Below the pieces are notes generated by a model, which was given only the letters and a program-made list of their open reading frames with translations, was not told the DNA's origin and searched no databases. A stretch of DNA of 64,000 bases from Amycolatopsis sp. NBC_01480 (lineage in GTDB: Bacteria; Actinomycetota; Actinomycetes; Mycobacteriales; Pseudonocardiaceae): contig NZ_CP109442.1 of assembly GCF_036227205.1 (NCBI RefSeq), forward strand, positions 3,906,001 through 3,970,000, in the 5' to 3' direction. This document shows positions 8,799 to 15,751 of this stretch, piece after piece. Every line of letters begins with the position of its first letter. Position 1 is the first letter of the stretch. Both the position numbers and the translations under genes were made by a program.

Positions 8799-9290
8799 TC
8801 AGCGGTAGTTCGTGAACTGCAACGCGATCTCGAAGTCCTCGCCCTTCAGCAGGGCGATCACGTCCTGCAGTTGGTCCTTCTTCTTGCCCGAGACGCGCAG
8901 CTGGTCGCCCTGGATTTGGGCCTGGACGCCCTTCGGACCCTCGTCGCGGATGAACTTCGCGATCTGCTTGGCCTTGTCGGAGGCGATGCCCTGGAGGATC
9001 TTGCCGCCGACCTTGTAGATCTTGCCCGACAGGGCGGGCTCGTCCGCCTCGAAGGCCTTCAGCGAGATGCCGCGTTTGATCAGCTTCTCCCGGAAGACCT
9101 CGATCGCCGCGAGCGCGCGCTCCTCGGTCTCCGACTCGAAGGTGACGGCTTCCTCGCCGGCCCAGCTGATGGTGGTGCCGGTGCCCCGGAAGTCGAACCG
9201 GGTGCCGAGTTCCTTGCTCGCCTGGTTCAGGGCGTTGTCCACCTCCTGGCGGTCGACCTTGCTCACCACGTCGAAAGAGGGATCCGCCAC
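8799..9290 (-). CDS. YajQ-family nucleotide-binding protein
   Basis: A 163-residue protein of the YajQ family, two ferredoxin-like subdomains that in several bacteria bind cyclic di-GMP or tRNA/GTP. Recognisable blocks are [20 protein letters not shown] at the N terminus, FDFRGT near residue 33, [13 protein letters not shown] in the middle and [20 protein letters not shown] residues near the end. Length is standard. A GGDEF/EAL protein sits 6.5 kb away, but no direct link is shown. Confidence 0.93.
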   Translation of the reverse strand: MADPSFDVVSKVDRQEVDNALNQASKELGTRFDFRGTGTTISWAGEEAVTFESETEERALAAIEVFREKLIKRGISLKAFEADEPALSGKIYKVGGKILQGIASDKAKQIAKFIRDEGPKGVQAQIQGDQLRVSGKKKDQLQDVIALLKGEDFEIALQFTNYR

Positions 9291-9362
9291 GTGTCCTCAC
9301 ACCTCGTACTCGCTCGTCAGGGGCCACCAGCCTAGCCCCTGCCCCACCCGCGGGTATCCCGG

Positions 9363-9393
9363 TTGACCCCGGCCCCGGCCGGTTGGGTATCCT
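9363..9393 (+). promoter_or_regulatory. Possible tRNA-Tyr promoter
   Basis: TTGACC at 9363-9368 and TATCCT at 9388-9393, 27 bases before the tRNA-Tyr gene. The 19-base spacing is longer than ideal, so this is tentative. Confidence 0.35.
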
Positions 9394-9419
9394 TCTCCAC
9401 GGCTGGTTCGCCCGGCCAT

Positions 9420-9501
9420 GGCGAGTTGCCCGAGCGGCCAAAGGGATCTGACTGTAAATCAGACGGCTCAGCCTTCGGGGGTTCGAATCCCTCACTCGCC
9501 A
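9420..9501 (+). tRNA. tRNA-Tyr (GTA)
   Basis: A class II tRNA of 82 bases. Acceptor arms GGCGAGT (9420-9426) and ACTCGCC (9494-9500) pair, the anticodon stem TCTGA/TCAGA encloses the loop CTGTAAA with anticodon GTA, and the long variable arm expected for tRNA-Tyr is present. CCA is not encoded. From the first anticodon base onward, the gene and 48 bases beyond it are duplicated at 10157. Confidence 0.95.
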
Positions 9502-9549
9502 CACCAGCCAGATCGGCCCGGTGACCATCAGGTCGCCGGGCCGATCTTG
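9454..9549 (+). repeat. 96-bp direct repeat, left copy (att-like, in tRNA-Tyr)
   Basis: Runs from the first base of the tRNA-Tyr anticodon through the tRNA 3' end and the terminator hairpin. Identical to 10157-10252. A boundary in the anticodon loop is typical of tyrosine-recombinase integration into tRNA genes. Confidence 0.9.
9511..9546. terminator. tRNA-Tyr terminator (left copy)
   Basis: 16-base arms (GATCGGCCCGGTGACC and its complement with one G-T) around a 4-base loop, followed by TTGG. A second identical copy lies at 10214-10249, just beyond the stop of lon, where it would act as the lon terminator. Confidence 0.75.
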
Positions 9550-9595
9550 GTTTACGGGCCGTTCAGGTGCTCAGGTCTCGCGGCGGCCGCTGGTC

Positions 9596-9820
9596 CTAGC
9601 CAAGCAGGTCGAGGAACTCCGCCGCGGTGAGGCCGGCCTGCCGGAGGATCGACGACAGAGTGCCACGCTTGATGGTCCCGTGCTGGGGAACGACAACGAC
9701 GCGGCCGTCCTTGTGCCGGAAGACGGCGTGGCTGCCTTTTGTTCGGCTGTGCTCGAATCCGACGGATTCGAGAATGCGAATCACTTTGCGGACCGGCAGG
9801 TCGGAGAGAGCCGGGCTCAC
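9596..9820 (-). CDS. hicA: HicA-type mRNA interferase toxin
   Basis: A 74-residue protein with the double-stranded RNA-binding-like fold of HicA/YcfA toxins: LPVRKVIRILESVGFEHSR, then TKGSHAVFRH with the catalytic His in GSH, and a basic VVVPQHGTIKRGTL segment ending in a C-terminal helix. HicA cleaves mRNA and is held by HicB. The GTG start overlaps the hicB stop (GTGA), so toxin follows antitoxin. It lies in the 703-bp segment between the tRNA-Tyr repeats. Confidence 0.9.
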   Translation of the reverse strand: MSPALSDLPVRKVIRILESVGFEHSRTKGSHAVFRHKDGRVVVVPQHGTIKRGTLSSILRQAGLTAAEFLDLLG

Positions 9821-10029
9821 GCGGCGCCGGGCACCTGGAATGAGGTGACCAGGGGCGTCGCGCTGGGGTGCGGGTCCTCGGCCTCTTCGAGGTACAGCTC
9901 GACGGCTTCAGCCAAGTTGGCCAGCGCCTCGTTCACACTGGCGCCCTGGCTGGCCACGTCGACCTCCAGGCACTGGGCTACGTACCAGTCCTCTTCCTGA
10001 TGGACGGCGGCGGTGAACACGTTCGACAT
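9817..10029 (-). CDS. hicB: HicB-type antitoxin
   Basis: A 70-residue protein (MSNVFTAAVHQEEDWYVAQCLEVDVASQG...) with the HicB partial RNase H-like fold (YVAQCLEVDVASQGASVNEALANLAEAVELYLE). It lacks room for a separate DNA-binding domain. The start at 10029 is chosen for its GGAG ribosome site and its match to family length; the open frame extends further upstream without similarity. It is first in the hicBA pair and probably binds HicA and represses the operon. Confidence 0.88.
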   Translation of the reverse strand: MSNVFTAAVHQEEDWYVAQCLEVDVASQGASVNEALANLAEAVELYLEEAEDPHPSATPLVTSFQVPGAA

Positions 10030-10156
10030 AGCTCCAAGGATAAGGGCTGGTGGGTTCGAGCGGGGACTACCCGAATCCGGGTCGTGCGGCCGCACCGTGG
10101 TCGCACGGGTCGGCCGAAACCCAAAAGCCCTGATCACGGCCTCGCAGTACTTCACC

Positions 10157-10252
10157 GTAAATCAGACGGCTCAGCCTTCGGGGGTTCGAATCCCTCACTC
10201 GCCACACCAGCCAGATCGGCCCGGTGACCATCAGGTCGCCGGGCCGATCTTG
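10157..10252 (+). repeat. 96-bp direct repeat, right copy (displaced tRNA-Tyr 3' half)
   Basis: Perfect copy of 9454-9549, starting at the anticodon and lacking the 5' half of the tRNA, so it is not a tRNA gene. It ends 14 bases from the lon stop codon. With the left copy it frames a 703-bp repeat unit carrying only hicBA. Confidence 0.9.
10214..10249. terminator. Duplicated terminator, now serving lon
   Basis: Second copy of the 16-base-arm hairpin. It lies directly downstream of the minus-strand lon gene. Before the insertion, tRNA-Tyr and lon would have shared a single bidirectional terminator. Confidence 0.7.
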
Positions 10253-10266
10253 TTTGTGCGCCGAAA

Positions 10267-12669
10267 TCACGCAGCCTGGCGCACCGCTGTAGAAGCCGGC
10301 GTCAGAGCCAGATCCAGCACCTCACGAACGTTCGCCACAGCGTGGACATCCAGCTGCGACAGGACTTCGGCCGGGACGTCGTCCAGGTCGGGCTCGTTGC
10401 GTTGCGGGATGATGACCGTCTTCATGCCCGCGCGGTGGGCGGCCAGCAGCTTCTGCTTCACGCCGCCGATCGGGAGGACCCGGCCGGTCAGGGAGACCTC
10501 GCCGGTCATCGCGACGTCGGCGCGGACCACGCGGCCCGAGAGCAGCGACGCGAGCGCCGTGGTCATCGTCACGCCGGCCGAGGGGCCGTCCTTCGGCACC
10601 GCGCCCGCGGGGACGTGGACGTGGATGCCGCGGTCCTTCAGGTCACTCACCGGCAGCTCCAGCTCGGCGCCGTGCGAACGCAGGTACGACAGCGCGATCT
10701 GCACCGACTCCTTCATCACTTCGCCCAGCTGCCCGGTCAGTTGCAGACCGGTCGCCCCGCTTTCCGGGTCGGCCAGCGACGCCTCGATGTACAGGACGTC
10801 ACCGCCCGCGCCCGTCACCGCGAGGCCCGTCGCGACGCCCGGCAACGCCGTGCGCTGCGTCGAGGCCGGCAGCGAAGACTCCGGCACGTGCCGCGGGCGG
10901 CCCAGGTACGTCTCCAGATCGTTGGCGTCCAAGGAAACCGGCAGCGAGAGCTCGTCGAGCGCCACCTTCGTCGCGATCTTGCGCAGCACCTTCGCGATGG
11001 TCCGGTTCACGTCGCGCACGCCCGCCTCGCGGGTGTACTCGGCGGCGATCCGGCTGTACGCCTCGTCGGTCAGCACCACGTCGCCCGGCTTGATGCCGGC
11101 CCGCTCCAGCTCACGCGGCAGCAGGTGGTCGCGCGCGATGGTCACCTTCTCGTGTTCGGTGTACCCGTCCAGCGTGACCAGCTCCATCCGGTCCAGCAGC
11201 GGGCCGGGGATGGTGTCCAGCGCGTTCGCCGTGGCCAGGAAGACCACGTCGGACAGGTCCAGCTCCACCTCGAGGTAGTGGTCGCGGAACGTGTGGTTCT
11301 GCTCCGGGTCCAGCACCTCCAGCAGGGCCGCCGTCGGGTCGCCGCGGTAGTCGGCGCCGACCTTGTCGATCTCGTCCAGCAGCACGACCGGGTTCATCGA
11401 GCCGGCCTCCTTGATGGCCCGCACGATGCGGCCGGGCAGCGCGCCGACGTACGTGCGCCGGTGCCCGCGGATCTCCGCCTCGTCCCGGATTCCGCCCAGG
11501 GCGACCCGGACGAACTTGCGGCCCATGGCCCGCGCGACGGACTCGCCCAGCGAGGTCTTGCCGACCCCGGGAGGGCCCGCGAGCGCGAGCACGGCGCCGG
11601 AACGCCGTCCGCCGACCGGGCCGAGGCCCGATTCCGCGCGACGCTTGCGCACGGCCAAGTACTCGATGATGCGTTCCTTGACGTCGTCGAGGCCCGCGTG
11701 GTCCGCGTCGAGCACGGCGCGCGCGGCGGCGATGTCGTAGACGTCCTCGGTGCGCTCATTCCAAGGCAGCTCGAGCACCGTGTCGAGCCAGGTGCGGATC
11801 CAGCCGCCCTCGGGCGACTGCTCGGAGGTGCGCTCCAGCTTGTCGACCTCGGCCAGCGCGGCCTTCTTCACGTTGTCGGGCAGTTCGGCGGCCTCGACGC
11901 GGGCGCGGTAGTCGTCGTCCTCCGCGGTGCCGTCGAGTTCGCCCAGCTCCTTGCGGATCGCCTCGAGCTGGCGGCGCAGCAGGAACTCCTTCTGCTGCTT
12001 CTCCATGCCGTCGGCGACGTCCTTGCGGATGGTGTCGGTGACCTCCAGCTCCGCGAGGTAAGCACGGCTCCATTCCAGCGCCTTCTCGAGCCGTGCGCTG
12101 ACGTCGAGCGCGTTCAGCAGCTCGATCTTCTGCTCGGTGTTCAGGTACGGCGCGTTGCCGGACAGGTCGGCGACCGCGGACGGGTCCTCGATCTGCTGGA
12201 CGGCGTCGATCATCTGCCAGCCCCCGCGCTGCTGGAGCACGGAGATCACGACCGCCTTGTACTCGGCGGCGAGCTTGGCGGAACGGTCGTCGGTGGTCTC
12301 GGCGGCGTCGTCGGCGTGGACCCAGCGGGCCGCGCCGGGGCCGTCGGCGATGCGGCCGACGACCGCGCGGCCGGTGCCGCGCAGCAGGACGGCGGCCTTG
12401 CCACCGGGGACCCGGCCCACGCGCTCGACGGTCGCGACGGTGCCGAGTTCGGCGTATTCGCCGTGGACCCGCGGCACGATCAGGACCTCGGCCTTGGCGG
12501 CCGCGCCGGAGTGGATGCCGGGGAAGGACGCCGTCGAGGGCGTCTTGGCCTGGGCGGACTCCACTGCGGCCCGGGTCTCGGCGTCGGTGAGGTCGAGCGG
12601 GACCACCATGCCCGGCAGCACGACGTCGTCATCGAGCGGAAGCACGGGCAGGAGGCGGGTGTCGGTCAT
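10267..12669 (-). CDS. lon: ATP-dependent serine protease Lon
   Basis: An 800-residue AAA+ protease that unfolds and degrades damaged and regulatory proteins in the cytoplasm. The ATG at 12669 follows GAGGAG at good spacing; an upstream in-frame start adds 12 residues with no support. The N-terminal substrate domain spans about 1-200, Walker A GPPGVGKT is at 365-372, Walker B LLDEID at 430-435, and the protease domain has the Ser697/Lys740 dyad (DGPSAG and GGVKQK). All parts are intact. It is convergent with tRNA-Tyr and upstream of nothing on its strand. Confidence 0.97.
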   Translation of the reverse strand: MTDTRLLPVLPLDDDVVLPGMVVPLDLTDAETRAAVESAQAKTPSTASFPGIHSGAAAKAEVLIVPRVHGEYAELGTVATVERVGRVPGGKAAVLLRGTGRAVVGRIADGPGAARWVHADDAAETTDDRSAKLAAEYKAVVISVLQQRGGWQMIDAVQQIEDPSAVADLSGNAPYLNTEQKIELLNALDVSARLEKALEWSRAYLAELEVTDTIRKDVADGMEKQQKEFLLRRQLEAIRKELGELDGTAEDDDYRARVEAAELPDNVKKAALAEVDKLERTSEQSPEGGWIRTWLDTVLELPWNERTEDVYDIAAARAVLDADHAGLDDVKERIIEYLAVRKRRAESGLGPVGGRRSGAVLALAGPPGVGKTSLGESVARAMGRKFVRVALGGIRDEAEIRGHRRTYVGALPGRIVRAIKEAGSMNPVVLLDEIDKVGADYRGDPTAALLEVLDPEQNHTFRDHYLEVELDLSDVVFLATANALDTIPGPLLDRMELVTLDGYTEHEKVTIARDHLLPRELERAGIKPGDVVLTDEAYSRIAAEYTREAGVRDVNRTIAKVLRKIATKVALDELSLPVSLDANDLETYLGRPRHVPESSLPASTQRTALPGVATGLAVTGAGGDVLYIEASLADPESGATGLQLTGQLGEVMKESVQIALSYLRSHGAELELPVSDLKDRGIHVHVPAGAVPKDGPSAGVTMTTALASLLSGRVVRADVAMTGEVSLTGRVLPIGGVKQKLLAAHRAGMKTVIIPQRNEPDLDDVPAEVLSQLDVHAVANVREVLDLALTPASTAVRQAA

Positions 12670-12757
12670 GTGCACTCCTCGGATAGTTGAGTCTGCACTG
12701 CTCAACTCTCCGACGGGCCGGTTTGTTTCCGGAGGAGTGTTCGCTGGGAGCGATCGG

Positions 12758-13597
12758 TCAGGCGGGCCGCCGCGCGACCGCGCACCAGGCGAACGGCCGG
12801 GTCTCGGCTTCCACCGCCGAGACCGCCTGCTCCGGGCGCCAGTCCGGCAGCGCCGTCAGCCCCGGCTCCAGCAGGGGCCAGCCGCCGAACCACGGCAGGA
12901 TCTCCTCGGCCGAGCGGAGGTACGCGGGGTTCGAGGTGTCGCGGTAGGCGTCGACGAAACGGCGGACTTCCGCGGCGCGCTCGCGTGGCGCGTCGTCGGT
13001 GCAGGTGCCGTGCGTCACGGCCAGCCAGGACCCCGGCGCGAGCTTCGCGCGGTAGGTGGCCATCAGGCCGTCGGGGTCGTCGTCCGGGCCGATGAAGTGC
13101 AGCACGGTGATCATCAGCAGGCAGACGGGCTCCGACCAGTCGATCAGCCGCTGCGTGGCCTCGTCGGCGAAGACCGCGGCCGGGTCGCGGATGTCGCGCT
13201 GGGCCAGCCCGGCCCAGTCCGTGGCGTCCTCGCGCTCGAGGATGAGGGTCGAATGCGCGGCCGCGACGGCCTCGTAATCCACGTAGACGACGGTGGCGGG
13301 CTCGTCCGCGGGCAGCCGGTCGCGGACGATCTCGTGCACGTTGCCCGCCGTCGGCACGCCGGAGCCGAGGTCGACGAACTGCCGGATGCCGGCGTCCAGC
13401 GCGGCCTCGACCACCCGGTTCATGAACGCCCGGTTCTGCCGCGAGATCGGCCGGATCAGCGGCCAGACCTTCTCCACCCGGCGGCCGAACTCGCGGTCGA
13501 CGGCCCAGTTCTGGTCGCCCCCGAGGTACCAGTCGTAGACCCGGGCGGCGGACGGCTTCTCGACGTCGACGCCGACCGGGACCTCGTCCGCTGTCAT
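12758..13597 (-). CDS. SAM-dependent methyltransferase, DUF574 family (copy 2)
   Basis: A 279-residue protein of the actinobacterial DUF574 methyltransferase family. Landmarks are KPSAARVYDWYLGGDQNWAVDREF at the N terminus, FVDLGSGVPTAGNVHEI (SAM-binding loop) near residue 78, VVYVDYEAVA near 110, and FGGWPLLEPG near the end. Its ATG overlaps the stop of the upstream paralogue by 4 bases. The family is expanded in Streptomyces and Amycolatopsis, and its substrates are unknown. The longer open frame upstream is antisense-like sequence within the paralogue. Confidence 0.88.
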   Translation of the reverse strand: MTADEVPVGVDVEKPSAARVYDWYLGGDQNWAVDREFGRRVEKVWPLIRPISRQNRAFMNRVVEAALDAGIRQFVDLGSGVPTAGNVHEIVRDRLPADEPATVVYVDYEAVAAAHSTLILEREDATDWAGLAQRDIRDPAAVFADEATQRLIDWSEPVCLLMITVLHFIGPDDDPDGLMATYRAKLAPGSWLAVTHGTCTDDAPRERAAEVRRFVDAYRDTSNPAYLRSAEEILPWFGGWPLLEPGLTALPDWRPEQAVSAVEAETRPFAWCAVARRPA

Positions 13598-14448
13598 GCC
13601 GGCGGCTTCTCCGCGACCCCGCACCAGGCGAACGGCCGCGCCTCGGCCTCGACCGCGTTCAGCTCCCGCTCCGGGCGCCAGTCCGGCAGGTGCGTGATGC
13701 CCGGCTCCAGCAGCGGCCAGCCGCCGAACAGCGGCTCGATCTCGTCGCGGTCGCGCAGCCACATCGGGTTGCTGGTCTTGCGGTACTGCTCGACGAGCCA
13801 GCGCAGGCCTTCGAGTGCCGAGCCGCTGCCGTCGCCCTCGCTCATCTGCGAGATGGCGAGCCAGCTGCCGGGCGCGAGCGCGTCGCGGTACGCCTTGACC
13901 ATGGCTTCCGGATTGTCGTCCGGGCCGACGAAGTGCAGCACCGCCATCATCATCAGGCAGACCGGCCGGTCGAAGTCGATCAGCTCGAGGGTGACGGCGT
14001 CGCGCAGCACCGACCTCGGCTTGCGCATGTCCGAGTGGACGATGCCCGCCCAGTCGGTGGCCGCCGCCTCCTCGAGGATCAGCGTGGCGTGCGCGACGGC
14101 GACCGGCTCGTAGTCGACGTACACCACGGTCGCGGTGTCCTCGTCGTCCAGCTCGGCCTCGATGATCTCGTGCACGTTGCCCGCCGTCGGCACGCCGGAG
14201 CCGAGGTCGACGAACTGCCGGATGCCCGCCGCGAGCGCCGCCTGCACCACGCGGTTCATGAACTCGCGGTTCTGCCTCGCCCCCGGCTTCACCAGCGACC
14301 ACTGCCGCTCGGCCCGCCGGCCGAACTCGCGGTCGACGGCCCAGTTCTGGTTGCCCCCGAGGAACCAGTCGTAGATCCGGGCCGCGGACGGCTTCTCGGT
14401 GTCCACGCCTTCCGGCGCTCTCGGTGCGGAATCCGGTTGATCGGTCAC
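13594..14448 (-). CDS. SAM-dependent methyltransferase, DUF574 family (copy 1)
   Basis: A 284-residue paralogue of the next gene, starting at a GTG after GGGGAG. It shares KPSAARIYDWFLGGNQNWAVDREF, FVDLGSGVPTAGNVHEI, VVYVDYEPVAVAHA, VLHFVGPDDNPE and FGGWPLLEPG with it. It is first of a translationally coupled tandem pair, so the two may form a heterodimer or act on related substrates. Function beyond SAM binding is not known. Confidence 0.88.
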   Translation of the reverse strand: MTDQPDSAPRAPEGVDTEKPSAARIYDWFLGGNQNWAVDREFGRRAERQWSLVKPGARQNREFMNRVVQAALAAGIRQFVDLGSGVPTAGNVHEIIEAELDDEDTATVVYVDYEPVAVAHATLILEEAAATDWAGIVHSDMRKPRSVLRDAVTLELIDFDRPVCLMMMAVLHFVGPDDNPEAMVKAYRDALAPGSWLAISQMSEGDGSGSALEGLRWLVEQYRKTSNPMWLRDRDEIEPLFGGWPLLEPGITHLPDWRPERELNAVEAEARPFAWCGVAEKPPA

Positions 14449-14548
14449 GCGACGACTCCCCTCGTCAGGCACTACAGCCAGCCTAGTCAGCGCGGTGGCG
14501 GCAGGCAGCCGCCAGTCGCCGCGAGGGGACCGCTCGTCGCAGGGGCGG

Positions 14549-15496
14549 TCAGCGGACCGCGGGCCGACGCTGCCATCCCGTCCACAGTGGACGGTAGCCC
14601 TGGGCGTACCAGAACGGCGTCGACCGCGGGTTGGCCAGCGCGTGGTGCAGGAGGACGACGTCGGCGCCGGCCTCGTCGAAGACCTGGTGCGCGTGGGCCG
14701 CCAGCGCGGTGCCGACACCGGCCGAACGCGCGGCCTCGGCGACCGCGAGGGAAGAGAGGTACCCGACGCGCGAGGCGGCGACGCGGTGCTTGATCCACGA
14801 CGTCTCGTCCGGCATCTGCAGCACGGCCATGCCCAGCGGCTGCCCGTACAGCTCCGCGATCCAGACCTGCGGCTCCGGCCGCTCCAGCTGGCGCAGCAGC
14901 TCCTTCGACACCACTTCCTCGGCACCGGGGCGCACCGTGACGCGGCCGAACTGCGCGTCGTAACGCTGGAGCTCGAGCATCAGGCCGACGGCGGTGTCCA
15001 GGTCGTCCGGCGTCGCGTGGCGGATGCAGACGCCGGGCGTCGCGGCGGGTCCGGGAGCGGCCATGCGCTGGGCCGGGCGGACCGCGATCACGCCGGCCGG
15101 CGCGAAGCCGTGGCGCAGGAGTTCGGCAGTTCCGGCGGTGTCCCGGCTGGGCCGGGAGAGCACTGCCGCACATTCGGGGTCCCCCGGGCGGGCGAGGGTG
15201 CGCAGGTGTTCATCCCATCGAGTGAGCAGGGCGTCCAGGGCGGCCGCGGGGTCGGGCCCGGCGAGCTGGACCTCGAGCCGGTGCTCGGCCAGCGCCCGCC
15301 AGATGGACTGGGGGCTGTCGGCGCCCAGCTCGGTGTGGGTGGCCAGGCCGGCCGCGCCGGTGGCGCCGACCTGGGCGGACAGCAGTGTGGTGTCCCCGTT
15401 GACCTCGAAGGGGAATGGCGCGGGAAGCAAGGCGTCCACCGTGGCGATCCGCGCCGCGTGTCCGGTGGCAGTCACGTCGTTGTGCATGCTTTCCAT
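14549..15496 (-). CDS. GNAT family N-acetyltransferase
   Basis: About 315 residues from the chosen ATG (an in-frame ATG 36 bases upstream is also possible). The C-terminal half is a GNAT domain: IRHATPDDLDTAVGLMLEL opens it, VWIAELYGQPLGMAVLQ forms the central strands, and YLSSLAVAEAARSAGVGTAL is the acetyl-CoA-binding loop. The N-terminal half (to about residue 150) is a second, more degenerate GNAT-like region. The acceptor is unknown. It is transcribed toward the methyltransferase pair and divergent from the GGDEF/EAL gene. Confidence 0.78.
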   Translation of the reverse strand: MESMHNDVTATGHAARIATVDALLPAPFPFEVNGDTTLLSAQVGATGAAGLATHTELGADSPQSIWRALAEHRLEVQLAGPDPAAALDALLTRWDEHLRTLARPGDPECAAVLSRPSRDTAGTAELLRHGFAPAGVIAVRPAQRMAAPGPAATPGVCIRHATPDDLDTAVGLMLELQRYDAQFGRVTVRPGAEEVVSKELLRQLERPEPQVWIAELYGQPLGMAVLQMPDETSWIKHRVAASRVGYLSSLAVAEAARSAGVGTALAAHAHQVFDEAGADVVLLHHALANPRSTPFWYAQGYRPLWTGWQRRPAVR

Positions 15497-15751
15497 TGTC
15501 GTCCTGTGCGCGCTGGCAGAACCCCTGAACACGCCCCGCAGCGCCCGATGGGGCCGGATCAGAGCCGAACGGGGCGTTTCACTCCTTGGTCCACGCAGGT
15601 CAGCGCCACAACCCCATTGTTAACCCTGGGGTGATCTCCTACTGTCTCGAAAGGGACACGGGTACGCCCTACGGGGTACGGTATTGCCCTTGTCCACACC
15701 TGACGTCACTGATCGAGCGCGACCGGTTGGGCAGCCGGGAAGGAAGGTCGG

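Noticed and set aside
10157..10205. A second tRNA-Tyr gene
   Set aside because: Only the 3' half from the anticodon on is present; there is no acceptor 5' strand or D-arm.
10342..12690. 782-codon plus-strand open frame opposite lon
   Set aside because: Composition of an antisense shadow; lon is intact on the other strand.
12758..14302. 514-residue fusion protein over both methyltransferase genes
   Set aside because: The upstream part lies out of frame inside the paralogue and is Arg/Gly-rich noise; the ATGA overlap gives the real start.
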